DNA of 31,641 nt from CAYSZB01 sp964435475 (GCA_964435475.1 CAYSZB010000024.1:1-31641), one strand, 5' to 3'; counted from the stretch's first letter, positions 16,201-24,631 are shown. The notes: generated by a model from the letters alone, not told the origin. Numbers and translations: made by a program.

Positions 16201-17379
16201 ATGGATACAAACAAACAAACAGAATCATTTGCACGAATCAAGGTAGTAGGAGTTGGCGGCGGTGGCTGTAATGCAGTAAACCGCATGATCAGCGAAGGTG
16301 TTGATGGCATTGAATTCATTGCCATTAATACTGATTCACAGGCCCTTTTAAAAAGTGCCGCAAAAACAAAGGTCCGCATCGGTGAAAAAGCAACCCGCGG
16401 GCTGGGTGCTGGTGGCGATCCAAAAATTGGCCGGCTTGCCGCTGAGGAATCCGCAGAAGAACTTTACGAAGTCCTTAAAGGCAGCGATATGGTCTTTGTG
16501 GCTGCCGGACTCGGTGGTGGCACGGGGACCGGTGCTGCTCCAGTCGTAGCCCAGATCGCCAAGGAAATCGGCGCACTCACCATTGGTGTCGTAACCCGCC
16601 CATTTACGTTTGAGGGCAATCACCGCGCGAAAAATGCCGAAGAAGGTGCAACCAGGCTCAAGGAACATGCAGACACGTTGATCGTGATCCCCAATGATCG
16701 CTTGCTCCAGATTGTCGAAAAAAGGATTGCCTTAAACGAAGCTTTTGGTATTGCCGATGATGTGCTCCGCCAGGGCATCCAGGGTATATCTGAATTGATC
16801 ACCGTCCCTGGTTTGATCAACCTTGACTTTGCGGATGTCCGCACGATCATGTCTGAGGGTGGCGCTGCATTGATGGCAGTCGGCACAGCCTCAGGTGAAG
16901 ACCGTGCCCGGGTTGCTGCAGAACAGGCTATTTCCAGTCAGTTGTTGGATGTCACCATCAACGGTGCCCATGGTATATTGTTTAACGTAACAGGCGGTCC
17001 ATCGCTTTCATTGTTTGAAGTAAACCAGGCTGCTGCGATCATTAAAGAGACCGCCCACCCGGATGTCAACCTGATCTTTGGTGCAGTAGTTGACGAAAAG
17101 ATGGGTGATGAAGTTCGTATTACCGTTATTGCTACCGGATTTGACCAATCCGATAAGTACTTTCAGGAATCGACGAACAATCCTTCGGTAAATACAAGAA
17201 CCGCAAGGACTTCCAGCACTCTTTCAGCGCTTTCGGATTTTAAAGTCACGCCTAAACCCGTGTCTGAAGAATCCCAGCAGGATAATTCATTCCCCACCTC
17301 ATACAGTACCAAAGACCTGGATTATCCAGCTTTCTTAAGAAACAGGGTTACAAAGGATCAGAATAACATTAGCGAGTAA
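16201..17379 (+). CDS. ftsZ: Cell division protein FtsZ
   Basis: FtsZ is the tubulin-like GTPase that forms the division ring. The 392-residue protein shows VGVGGGGCNAVNRM (16-29), NTDSQAL (43-49), the tubulin signature GGGTGTG (105-111), the RPFTFEG segment and the T7-loop region DFADVRTIM. A variable linker runs from about 320 to 370, and the C-terminal binding peptide DYPAFLRNR (374-382) is followed by ten extra residues. That peptide normally binds FtsA. The start has AGAGGAGA six to nine bases upstream. It is the last dcw gene, and a strong hairpin follows at 17421-17465. Confidence 0.98.
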   Translation: MDTNKQTESFARIKVVGVGGGGCNAVNRMISEGVDGIEFIAINTDSQALLKSAAKTKVRIGEKATRGLGAGGDPKIGRLAAEESAEELYEVLKGSDMVFVAAGLGGGTGTGAAPVVAQIAKEIGALTIGVVTRPFTFEGNHRAKNAEEGATRLKEHADTLIVIPNDRLLQIVEKRIALNEAFGIADDVLRQGIQGISELITVPGLINLDFADVRTIMSEGGAALMAVGTASGEDRARVAAEQAISSQLLDVTINGAHGILFNVTGGPSLSLFEVNQAAAIIKETAHPDVNLIFGAVVDEKMGDEVRITVIATGFDQSDKYFQESTNNPSVNTRTARTSSTLSALSDFKVTPKPVSEESQQDNSFPTSYSTKDLDYPAFLRNRVTKDQNNISE

Positions 17380-17420
17380 CCTCCCTTCTCCCTATCTTTT
17401 TTCCTGATGCATGTTTTTTG

Positions 17421-17465
17421 TGATCATGCTCTATTAAGCCTGTCGGCTTGATAGAGCATGTATCA
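17421..17465 (+). terminator. Hairpin terminator after ftsZ
   Basis: Positions 17425-17440 pair with 17445-17460 without a break (16 pairs, one G-U) around a 4-base TGTC loop. Four more pairs (17421-17424 with 17462-17465) are possible across one bulged base. The G-U favours the + strand RNA. No classic T-run follows, so termination may be incomplete or factor-aided. It divides the dcw cluster from nrdR. Confidence 0.65.
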
Positions 17466-17574
17466 TTTAAACTCCAACTTCCTGAATTATTGCAGGCCCT
17501 GAATTTGAACGGGAATTTGCCCATGGACTTGACTTAATATTTTATTAACTTTAAGAATGATATACGCAAAATCC
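17461..17574. other. Intergenic DNA between ftsZ and nrdR, first part
   Basis: This AT-rich stretch lies within the 310-base gap 17380-17689. No open frame of note is seen. A TTGACT at 17529-17534 lacks a convincing -10 at the right spacing. No B12-riboswitch core is recognisable, although the downstream nrdJ product needs the cofactor. Confidence 0.4.
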
Positions 17575-17603
17575 TTGCCAATCATCGATCGATATGCTAA
17601 AAT
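17575..17603 (+). promoter_or_regulatory. Promoter of nrdR-nrdJ
   Basis: TTGCCA (17575-17580) and TAAAAT (17598-17603) are separated by 17 bases, and TGC directly before the -10 makes it an extended -10. Each hexamer matches the sigma70 consensus at five of six positions. Transcription would begin near 17610, leaving an 80-base leader with an operator-like sequence at 17645-17659. Confidence 0.75.
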
Positions 17604-17644
17604 CTAGACCTACCGAACGAGTGGGGTTATGTTTTTGTTTTACC

Positions 17645-17659
17645 CCCCATATATAGGGG
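17645..17659 (+). promoter_or_regulatory. Candidate NrdR-type operator
   Basis: CCCC and GGGG flank the 7-base core ATATATA, giving an imperfect palindrome. Known NrdR boxes have an alternating AT core between short inverted arms, but usually come as pairs about three helical turns apart. I do not find a second copy. The same C-run could instead pair with GGGGT at 17623-17627 in RNA. Function is uncertain. Confidence 0.35.
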
Positions 17660-17689
17660 CTATTATTATAAGGAGAGAGTTTTTGCCAG

Positions 17690-18145
17690 ATGCAGTGCCC
17701 GTTTTGCAAGCACAGTGACTCAAAAGTGATCGATACGACAAAAGACTCCCATGGGGGGATCCGTCGTCGAAGGCAATGCATTGCCTGTCACCAACGGTTC
17801 AGCACTTATGAGCGTCCGATCCTTGCCACACCCCTGGTAATAAAGCGGGATGGCATGCGGGAAGCCTTTGATCGCGATAAATTGCGCGAAGGTATCCGCA
17901 TCGCATGTGCCAAACGACCGGTTTCAGCTGTAGATATCGAAAAACTGGTTGGCGAAGTGGAATCGACTCTCCAAAAAATGGGTAAATCTGAGGTCTCTTC
18001 CAGGCTCATTGGTGATATGGTGATCAAAGGGCTCAAAGAACTGGATCAAATTGCCTACATTCGTTACGCCAGTGTTTACTTGAGGTTTGACGATTTACAA
18101 TCCATCCGATCTGAGATCGATAGATTACTCTCTGAAGAAAAATAA
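17690..18145 (+). CDS. nrdR: Transcriptional repressor NrdR
   Basis: NrdR is a zinc- and nucleotide-sensing repressor of ribonucleotide reductase genes. The 151-residue length is standard. An N-terminal zinc ribbon uses C3, C6, C30 and C33 with the basic stretch GGIRRRRQC between, and an ATP-cone domain follows (about 47-137: VIKRDGMREAFDRDKL to YIRYASVYLRF). The start ATG lies 12 bases after AAGGAGAG (17670-17677). The reductase gene follows after 19 bases, so regulator and target form one operon and probably self-regulate. Confidence 0.97.
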   Translation: MQCPFCKHSDSKVIDTTKDSHGGIRRRRQCIACHQRFSTYERPILATPLVIKRDGMREAFDRDKLREGIRIACAKRPVSAVDIEKLVGEVESTLQKMGKSEVSSRLIGDMVIKGLKELDQIAYIRYASVYLRFDDLQSIRSEIDRLLSEEK

Positions 18146-18164
18146 TATTTTAATAAAGGCAGCC

Positions 18165-20744
18165 ATGGAGTCAGAAACCTTAACTCAAGTTTCAAACATT
18201 TTACCTACACCACCAATGCCTGTGGGGCTTCCTGGAGTAAATTTTTCAGAAAACTCCCGCCAGATCCTTTCCCGCCGCTATCTTCGGCGTGGAAATGATG
18301 GAAATCCCATTGAGACGATTGAAGAAATGTTTTGGCGTATTGCTTACCATATTGCCAACATTCCTGGCGCAGTGGAGGAAGATGTTCAAACCAGGGCAGT
18401 TGAATTCTATAATTTGATCAGTTCAAAGAACTTTTTTCCGAATTCCCCGACTTTCACTGGTGCTGGCACACCATTAGGTCAGCTTGCCGCATGTTTTGTC
18501 TTACCAGTATCAGATGATATGGGGCGGGCTTATGACGGAATTTTCCAAACCTTGCGTAATGCGGCATTAATTCAACAAACTGGTGGCGGAAATGGCTTTG
18601 ATTTTTCACGCTTGCGGCCTAAAGGCTCCCTGGTTAATACTTCAGCCGGTGAAGCAACGGGTCCTGTTGGTTTTCTCAAGGTCTATGATCATGCATTTGG
18701 TGAGATCGCCCAGGGTGGAACGCGACGTGGTGCCAACATGGGGGTTCTTCGTGTAGATCACCCGGATATCCAGGATTTCATTACCTGCAAGACGGATGAA
18801 AATGCGATTACCAACTTTAATATTTCCGTAGGCATAACCGATGATTTTATGGAAGCAGTCCTTTCCGATAGTGAATGGCCACTTCGTTTTCCGGATGTCC
18901 ATTCACCGCAATATAAATCTTTCAATGGCACAATTGATGAAGCCTTAAAAAAAGGCGTCCCCATTAATGTCCATAAAACTGTTTCAGCCAGGGAGTTATT
19001 CTATAAGATCGTGACCCAGGCACATCACAATGGTGAACCCGGTTTGCTGTTCCTGGATGCTGCCAACCGCTCAAATCCAGTCCCCCACCTGTACAGGCTT
19101 GAAGCCACCAACCCATGCGGTGAACAATGGCTGGGTCCGTATGAAAACTGCTGCCTGGGATCACTGAATTTACGACAATATTTTGGCCCCGACAGATCTG
19201 TCAATTGGCTGCAACTCGCCAGGGATACCGAACTGGCAACTACCTTTCTTGACAATGTCGTTGATGTCAATGCATATGTGCCTGCAGTACCAAAACTGCG
19301 TGAGTCAGCCCTCAATGCCCGCCGGATTGGCCTGGGTTTTATGGGCTTGGCTGACCTCATGTATCATGCTGGCGTTAGGTATGGCTCGGAACGTGCCCAG
19401 GAATTTGCCATGCAGGTGGTTGAATTTATTCGTTACCATGCCATGCGCACCAGCATTGACCTGGCTCGCAAACGTGGTGCCTTCCCGGCGATCAAGGGCA
19501 GCATCTATGATCCTGCCAACCTCACCTGGACGCCCCCCCACCCGACTCAACCTTACCAGGAAGACTGGGGACGCCCGGAAATTGATTGGAACAAGATCAC
19601 CTATGGCATCCTCCAGTATGGTATTCGCAATGCAGCCCAAACCACGGTTGCTCCGACCGGTACGATTGCCACGGTCGCCGGCTGTGAAGGTTATGGCTGC
19701 GAACCGGTGTTTGCCCTCGCCTATGTCAGGCATGTTAACGATAAGGGCAAAGATCTTGAGTTGACTTATGTCAGCCCGCTATTCAATGAAGCATTGGATC
19801 GTTCAGACCTCGAACCAGAAGTCAAATCCCGCATCATTGAAAAAGTGCTTGAGAACGGCTCCTGCCAGCAATGTGAAGACCTGCCGCCATCTATTCGGGA
19901 TACATTCGTGGTTTCTTCGGATATCTCCGCAGATGAACACCTTTACATGCAGGCTGCTATGCAGACATTTGTCGATAATAGCTTGAGCAAAACAATCAAC
20001 TTCCCCGAAGGAACGGAAATTGAAGAAGTTGCCAGGGCTTATCAGCTTGCCTGGCAGTTGGGATGCAAAGGGGTTACTGTTTACGTGACTGGCTCGCGGG
20101 AAAAAGTCGTTCTCGAGACCAAAGCTACGCAGAACAAGAAAAAAGCGGATGCGTCTTCAATTGCGGATGCCTGGTCAGGAGATGAAGAAGAACAATCTCA
20201 ACTTACCTTCTGGCAGGACTCAAAAAAGCCACGTCCCAGGACTTTGAAAGGCTACACTTTTTCAATTGAGACACCCCTTGGAAAAGCCTTCGTTACCATC
20301 AATGAAAACGGTATGGATCAACCATTTGAGGTTTTCATCAACACTGCCAAAGCAGGCTCAGAAACAGCAGCCCACTCTGAAGCCATAGGGCGTTTAATTT
20401 CATATGTCTTGCGCCTGGCGTCCCCGGTTGAACCCAAGGAGCGCTTGAAAACTGTAATGGAGCAATTGGCTGGCATAGGTGGAGGTCGTTCTTTGGGCTT
20501 TGGCCCCAACCGGGTCCGGTCACTTCCCGATGGTATTGCCAAAGCATTGGACGATTACCTCTTTCAGCAACATTGGGAAAAGGAAGTACCGAAAGTCGAA
20601 GAGGTTGCACCTTCCATGTCATTACCGGGTATTCCGGGTGGAGCAATGAAGGTGGGTGAGCTTTGCCCTGAATGTGGGCAGGCGACCCTTATCAACGAAG
20701 AGGGATGCAAGAAATGCTACACTTGCGCCTATAGCGAGTGTTGA
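18165..20744 (+). CDS. nrdJ: Adenosylcobalamin-dependent (class II) ribonucleoside reductase
   Basis: NrdJ reduces ribonucleotides to deoxyribonucleotides using a B12-derived radical, independent of oxygen. The 859-residue protein shows NSPTFTGAGTPLGQLAACF (93-111) with C110, GGGNGFDFSRLRPKGS (140-155), the active-site loop NPCGE (316-320) with C318 and E320, C329/C330, and APTGTIATVAGCEGYGCEP. A TSCPD-type domain covers about 685-775. The C-terminus carries six cysteines (834, 837, 848, 851, 854, 859), a zinc or redox tail as in Thermotoga-type NrdJ. ATG 18165 follows AAAGG. In-frame codons further upstream overlap nrdR. Confidence 0.95.
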   Translation: MESETLTQVSNILPTPPMPVGLPGVNFSENSRQILSRRYLRRGNDGNPIETIEEMFWRIAYHIANIPGAVEEDVQTRAVEFYNLISSKNFFPNSPTFTGAGTPLGQLAACFVLPVSDDMGRAYDGIFQTLRNAALIQQTGGGNGFDFSRLRPKGSLVNTSAGEATGPVGFLKVYDHAFGEIAQGGTRRGANMGVLRVDHPDIQDFITCKTDENAITNFNISVGITDDFMEAVLSDSEWPLRFPDVHSPQYKSFNGTIDEALKKGVPINVHKTVSARELFYKIVTQAHHNGEPGLLFLDAANRSNPVPHLYRLEATNPCGEQWLGPYENCCLGSLNLRQYFGPDRSVNWLQLARDTELATTFLDNVVDVNAYVPAVPKLRESALNARRIGLGFMGLADLMYHAGVRYGSERAQEFAMQVVEFIRYHAMRTSIDLARKRGAFPAIKGSIYDPANLTWTPPHPTQPYQEDWGRPEIDWNKITYGILQYGIRNAAQTTVAPTGTIATVAGCEGYGCEPVFALAYVRHVNDKGKDLELTYVSPLFNEALDRSDLEPEVKSRIIEKVLENGSCQQCEDLPPSIRDTFVVSSDISADEHLYMQAAMQTFVDNSLSKTINFPEGTEIEEVARAYQLAWQLGCKGVTVYVTGSREKVVLETKATQNKKKADASSIADAWSGDEEEQSQLTFWQDSKKPRPRTLKGYTFSIETPLGKAFVTINENGMDQPFEVFINTAKAGSETAAHSEAIGRLISYVLRLASPVEPKERLKTVMEQLAGIGGGRSLGFGPNRVRSLPDGIAKALDDYLFQQHWEKEVPKVEEVAPSMSLPGIPGGAMKVGELCPECGQATLINEEGCKKCYTCAYSEC

Positions 20745-20767
20745 TTTTTGTCTTCTATTGAATTAAC

Positions 20768-20798
20768 AAGACAGGTTGTATGAACAGCCTGTCTTTTT
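20768..20798 (+). terminator. Intrinsic terminator of nrdR-nrdJ
   Basis: AAGACAGG (20768-20775) pairs with CCTGTCTT (20788-20795), and three more pairs inside make an 11-pair stem with a 6-base loop. It ends in TTTTT, a textbook rho-independent terminator. Confidence 0.92.
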
Positions 20799-20848
20799 AT
20801 TTATCATGAAGTAAAATATCACTATCAATTTTTCTTTCGGAGGTAAAA

Positions 20849-21703
20849 ATGATCTCGGATTGGAAATCATCAACACTTATGGTGAACGGGCATGAAATTT
20901 TCGTGACCCGCACGGGTGGCAGGAAGCCCCCCATTGTCCTGGCTCATGGTTTTACGGATGATGGCCTTTGTTGGACCGATGTTGCCCTTCAACTGGAAGC
21001 CCAGTATGATCTGATCATGGTGGATGCCATTGGCCATGGCCTGTCTGCTCGCATTCCCACAAACGGGAAATTTGAAATGGTGGATGACCTCTACCAGGTG
21101 ATTCAACAGTTGGGATTAATTAAACCTACCCTCATTGGCCATTCCATGGGTGCTTTGGTTGGTTCAGGCCTGGCAGCCCTTTACCCTGATCTGCTCAGCA
21201 ACTTGATCCTCGAAGATGTGCCGTGGTTTGAACAGACACCTCCGGTTGGAAAATCAAAAGATAGCAAAAAAACACACTTTCCCGATGTGGTTGCCCAACT
21301 TCAAAAGGGTACACTGGAAGAAGCGCTTGCATTTAGTCATAAACACAATTCACATTGGGCCGATACAGTCCATGAGTATTGGGCTAATTCGAAGATGAAA
21401 TTCGACCTCAATTTATACAAGGTGAAATGGCCGACAGGTCCAGCCTGGCAGGAAGTTGCTTCAAAGATTACCTGCCCGACTCTTTTTCTCACGGGTGAAG
21501 TCTCGAAAGGCGCACTTGTCACTCCAGAGTTAATGATAAAGATCTTACATCTCGTTCCTAAGGCACAATGGGGACCGGTACCAGGTGCTGGTCATTGTAT
21601 TCGCTATGAACAATTCAACACTTACATGAAGATAGTCAAGACTTTCTTAAATTTAAACTTTGCACCAGCTAAATACACACCTCCTGAACCTACAGCATGC
21701 TGA
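20849..21703 (+). CDS. Alpha/beta hydrolase
   Basis: This 284-residue protein has the alpha/beta-hydrolase fold. It has an oxyanion-side LAHGFTDDG (31-39), the nucleophile elbow GHSMG with S99, and a late histidine in GAGHC (H249). The acid residue is not in the usual G-D-x-D setting: the strand reads LTGEVSKGAL (214-223), so E217 or another residue may serve. Substrate cannot be told; esterase, lipase or hydrolytic dehalogenase-like relatives are all possible. There is no signal peptide, so it should be cytoplasmic. The start is fixed by GGAGGT five bases upstream, and the nrdJ terminator lies before it. Confidence 0.88.
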   Translation: MISDWKSSTLMVNGHEIFVTRTGGRKPPIVLAHGFTDDGLCWTDVALQLEAQYDLIMVDAIGHGLSARIPTNGKFEMVDDLYQVIQQLGLIKPTLIGHSMGALVGSGLAALYPDLLSNLILEDVPWFEQTPPVGKSKDSKKTHFPDVVAQLQKGTLEEALAFSHKHNSHWADTVHEYWANSKMKFDLNLYKVKWPTGPAWQEVASKITCPTLFLTGEVSKGALVTPELMIKILHLVPKAQWGPVPGAGHCIRYEQFNTYMKIVKTFLNLNFAPAKYTPPEPTAC

Positions 21704-21712
21704 AAGGATGAG

Positions 21713-22348
21713 ATGACCAAGCGTTTTATTCTGATGGCAGGCAATATTGGTACGGGTAAGACTTCTTTAACTGAGTTGATCGGTGAAAAACTGGGCTGGA
21801 GAACAGCCTATGAGTCTGTGGCAGACAACCCCTACTTGCCGGATTTTTACGAAAACATGAAAAACTGGTCCTTCCATCTCCAGGTTTATTTCCTGGGACA
21901 CCGCGCTGAACAGCACATGAACCTGGCGATGGACGAACAGTCAGCGATCATCGATCGTTCGATCTATGAAGATGCTCACATCTTTGCCCGTGCCTTGAAC
22001 CACATGGGCAATCTGTCCGACCGCGATTTTGAGTCTTATCTCAAAATTTATAATCTGATCCTCGGTGTTTTGCCCAAACCCGATCTTCTGATTCATCTCA
22101 AAGCACCCGTTCCTGTCCTGCTGAACCGCATACAAATGCGTGCCAGGGAAATTGAGAGTGGTGTGTCAGAAGAGTACTTATCGCTCTTGGATCGTTTCTA
22201 TGAGGAATGGATCGAGAAGTTTGATTTGTGTCCTGTGTTGACAATTAAAAGCGATGATCTCGATTTTGTGCATAAGAAAAAGCACCTCGCAATTGTGACT
22301 GACCGGATCATGGAGAAATTGGCTGGTAAAGAGGAAATGATATTTTAG
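21713..22348 (+). CDS. Deoxynucleoside kinase (dNK/dGK family)
   Basis: This 211-residue protein belongs to the deoxynucleoside kinase family, which phosphorylates salvaged deoxynucleosides. It has the ATP loop GNIGTGKTS (10-18), a substrate-side E34 in YESVADNPYL, the D-R-S motif (D81-S83, in DRSIYED) and an arginine-rich lid (RIQMRAREIE). Substrate (dA, dG or dC) cannot be read from motifs alone. The ATG follows AAAGGATGAG nine bases after the hydrolase stop, so the two are probably co-transcribed. Together with nrdR-nrdJ upstream it forms a small dNTP-supply neighbourhood. Confidence 0.9.
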   Translation: MTKRFILMAGNIGTGKTSLTELIGEKLGWRTAYESVADNPYLPDFYENMKNWSFHLQVYFLGHRAEQHMNLAMDEQSAIIDRSIYEDAHIFARALNHMGNLSDRDFESYLKIYNLILGVLPKPDLLIHLKAPVPVLLNRIQMRAREIESGVSEEYLSLLDRFYEEWIEKFDLCPVLTIKSDDLDFVHKKKHLAIVTDRIMEKLAGKEEMIF

Positions 22349-22413
22349 AGTCCACCAAATCAGTGTCAGACACAATGATCTGTCCTGTTTAAACATTTTT
22401 GGCAGTTGCTTTT

Positions 22414-22439
22414 TGCAACCAAATCTTTTCTCGAGCGTA
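22414..22439 (+). promoter_or_regulatory. ECF-type promoter before the sigma gene
   Basis: TGCAAC (22414-22419), a 16-base spacer and CGTA (22436-22439) differ by one base from the TGAAAC-N16-CGTA form used by SigW-like ECF sigma factors. Transcription would start near 22446, just before the ribosome site of the sigma gene. This suggests the sigma factor drives its own operon. Confidence 0.6.
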
Positions 22440-22467
22440 ATAATTGTTAGATGTTAAAGGGTCATTC

Positions 22468-23079
22468 GTGATACACGAAGAAGAAGCTTGCATTGAACAG
22501 GCTTTACTGGGTGATAGTCATGCTTTCTCCTGGTTGGTGGATGCATATAAAGACATCGTTTTCTTTATCTGCTACCGCTTTTTGGGTAATGCCAATGATG
22601 CAGAAGATGCAGCCCAGGAATCCTTTTTTCGTGCTTTTGTTCACCTGAAAAATTATGACCGGCAAAGATCTTTTAAGAATTGGCTCTTATCCATCGCATC
22701 TCATTACTGCATCGACTGCTTGCGAAGAAAGAAATTCACTTCCGTCGATCTCGATCTACTGCCGGCAAATGCACTTAATGACAGGGATGCCCCTGACCCT
22801 GAAAGGGAACTGGAAAGACTTGAACAGGAAGCTTTATTACAAACCGTCCTCAATGAATTGGCGCCAAAAGATAAAGCCATCGTCATTTTGAAATATTGGT
22901 CGGAATTATCAATAGGAGAGATCGCTCAAGCAGTAAATTTGACTGAAAGTGCTGTAAAAAGTCGGTTATTCAGAGCAAGGGCTCAAATGGCACAAAGGTT
23001 GGTTCAAGAAACAGAAGAGAAAAAGGAAAGGGAAGGGTATGCCGAAGATACCAAGTATCCAAAACCCATCAGGTTATAA
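22468..23079 (+). CDS. ECF-family RNA polymerase sigma factor
   Basis: This 203-residue protein has sigma region 2 (about 10-90: AFSWLVDAYKDIVFFICYRF, then DAEDAAQESFFRAF and the -10 binding NWLLSIASHYCIDCLRRKK) and region 4 (about 130-185: LAPKDKAIVILKYWSELS and IAQAVNLTESAVKSRLFRAR, a helix-turn-helix). There is no region 1 or 3, as in ECF factors. GTG 22468 has AAAGGG six bases upstream; a TTG at 22444 is a weaker choice. The 3' end overlaps the next gene by 41 bases. A matching ECF promoter precedes it, so autoregulation is likely. Confidence 0.92.
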   Translation: MIHEEEACIEQALLGDSHAFSWLVDAYKDIVFFICYRFLGNANDAEDAAQESFFRAFVHLKNYDRQRSFKNWLLSIASHYCIDCLRRKKFTSVDLDLLPANALNDRDAPDPERELERLEQEALLQTVLNELAPKDKAIVILKYWSELSIGEIAQAVNLTESAVKSRLFRARAQMAQRLVQETEEKKEREGYAEDTKYPKPIRL

Positions 23080-23497
23080 CCCGGATGAACTGGAACGACT
23101 GATCAACAGGTCAGTTGCGCCAAAACCCCAGCCGGGGTTTACTGCGCGCTGGTTGTCAGTCCTGCCAGTACGTCAAGAAGCAAGGCGCAGTCATAGAATT
23201 ATCACCACCGCGATCATCCTCCTGGTCGCTGGCACTTTTCTGTCAGCAACTCTGCTCTTGGTTCAATTAGCATCGTACTCTTCATCCAGCGCTCTTAGTT
23301 TTATCTTTACCAGGTTGGGTGTATCGATCGGGAAATTTGTTCACTTTTTCAAAGGGATGGTATCGCTTTATCATTCTTTTCCCCGCGTTTTTTCTATAAC
23401 AACCGGGGTTGGGCTCTTCGCATTGATTGGTATCACGATCCTGTTGGTTTTGACACTGGTTGGTACTCAAAAATGGTTTGTTAAGGTCAAGGAGTAA
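23039..23497 (+). CDS. Small membrane protein, possible anti-sigma partner
   Basis: I do not recognise a defined family. The 152-residue protein has a cytoplasmic-looking N-terminal part (1-52, with DELERLINRSVAPKP and a basic patch RQEARRSHR) and two membrane segments (about 53-77 and 117-142). It lacks the H-x-x-x-C-x-x-C zinc motif of ZAS anti-sigma factors. Its start lies inside the sigma gene (41-base overlap) after a strong GGAAGGG site, so the two are translationally linked. Genes in this place are usually anti-sigma factors, and that role is inferred from position only. Confidence 0.75.
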   Translation: MPKIPSIQNPSGYNPDELERLINRSVAPKPQPGFTARWLSVLPVRQEARRSHRIITTAIILLVAGTFLSATLLLVQLASYSSSSALSFIFTRLGVSIGKFVHFFKGMVSLYHSFPRVFSITTGVGLFALIGITILLVLTLVGTQKWFVKVKE

Positions 23498-23500
23498 ATA

Positions 23501-24589
23501 ATGAAAAAATTATTAAAGCTCATCCTGATATGTACCTTATTTTTCTGCCTGGTTGCATTTTCACCATCTGGGCAGGATCTCTCGCTCAACGGTGATCAAA
23601 TAATCTTTGGCGAGACCTATGCTTTACAATCAGGTGAGAAGTTGGAAGGCAATTTGCTGCTTTTGGGTGGGGTCGCCAACCTGGAAAATCGCTCTATTAT
23701 AAACGGGAACGTGACAGTTCTGGGTGGGGTGATGGAAGCGGATGGCACGATCAATGGCGACACGACAGTAATTGGTGGGTCAGTCACTCTTGGTGATAAT
23801 GCCATCGTCAATGGCAACCTCAATACCATCACCGGGCACCTTAATAGGTCAGAAAATGCCATTATCTCAGGAACAATAAATGATTCTGAGGATGGTTTAA
23901 TATCAATAAATGGCATGAACCTGCCTTCCTTTTCCTTTACGCCCCAGAAGGCAGCCACAACTGGTCTCGACTTTTTATTTGGTGTTCTGAAATCCTTCGG
24001 ACAGGTTCTGGTCCTTTCAGCCTTGGCGATCTTCATGATCCTGGTGATGCCCAACTCCAGTAGGGTCATTGCCAGTGCCTTGACCCATAAAACCTGGTCC
24101 GCCCTGGGGATTGGCTTTCTGGCTGTGTTGGTTACCCCGTTCCTCATCCTTGTTTTGTCGATTACGATCATCTTAATTCCAATTGCCGTATTGGTTGTAT
24201 TGGCATTCTCCTTATCAATCCTTCTGGGATGGTTGGTCATTGGTTTCGAAATTGGCGAGCGCATGAAGACAATGTTTAAAGCCAGTTGGCACGCTGCCAT
24301 TTCTGCGCTCATAGGCACCAGCACACTGACTTTACTGGCAAAAAGCCTCAGCCTTATCCCGTGCATCGGGTGGGTCTTGCCTGCTGTTGTCTCAGTCCTC
24401 GGTTTGGGAGCAGTGATTATGACACTTTGGGGCACCAAACCCGGCAGTGATTCTTTGGTAATCAAGCCAGAACCATTACCAGCGACTGATCAGTCCGCTA
24501 GCTTCCCCACTGGCCAGGATGCCACCGTGGGTGGGGAAAAGAATGCTTCAGCCGCGATCAATGGTTCCAATAAGGAAGAGATATCATAA
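23501..24589 (+). CDS. Bactofilin-like repeat protein with membrane domain
   Basis: This 362-residue protein starts with a signal peptide or anchor (1-20). Residues 37-130 hold short hydrophobic/glycine repeats such as GNLLLLGG, GNVTVLGG, GDTTVIGG and NGNLNTITG, spaced about 18-20 residues apart. This is the pattern of bactofilin (polymer-forming) beta-helices. Four or more membrane segments follow (about 160-183, 203-250, 264-284, 288-310), then a polar tail. An extracytoplasmic sensor or scaffold is plausible, but no function is known to me. AAGGAG precedes the ATG, only three bases after the previous stop, so it is the third gene of the sigma operon. Confidence 0.8.
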   Translation: MKKLLKLILICTLFFCLVAFSPSGQDLSLNGDQIIFGETYALQSGEKLEGNLLLLGGVANLENRSIINGNVTVLGGVMEADGTINGDTTVIGGSVTLGDNAIVNGNLNTITGHLNRSENAIISGTINDSEDGLISINGMNLPSFSFTPQKAATTGLDFLFGVLKSFGQVLVLSALAIFMILVMPNSSRVIASALTHKTWSALGIGFLAVLVTPFLILVLSITIILIPIAVLVVLAFSLSILLGWLVIGFEIGERMKTMFKASWHAAISALIGTSTLTLLAKSLSLIPCIGWVLPAVVSVLGLGAVIMTLWGTKPGSDSLVIKPEPLPATDQSASFPTGQDATVGGEKNASAAINGSNKEEIS

Positions 24590-24631
24590 ATTGTTGACCT
24601 ATTTGAGAAAAACAGGCTATTCAAATAAATG

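Noticed and set aside
17529..17558. TTGACT with AAGAAT as a second nrdR promoter
   Set aside because: The -10 is poor and spacing is 18. The TTGCCA/TAAAAT pair downstream is clearly better.
17461..17689. Cobalamin riboswitch before nrdR-nrdJ
   Set aside because: I looked because NrdJ needs adenosylcobalamin, but no B12-box-like conserved core or matching fold could be seen, and the leader of about 80 bases is too short for a usual one.
22390..22420. GTTGC-TTTTT-GCAAC hairpin before the sigma gene
   Set aside because: Five pairs only, and its right arm is better explained as the ECF -35 element.
23617..24465. Long open frame on the - strand opposite the bactofilin-like gene
   Set aside because: It is the antisense of a well-supported gene with a signal peptide, ribosome site and membrane segments. 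The antisense product has no recognisable features.
24600..24627. TATTTGA/TCAAATA inverted repeat as terminator of the sigma operon
   Set aside because: Seven AT-rich pairs with a 14-base loop and no T-run; the 20-pair hairpin at 24689-24735 is a much better candidate.
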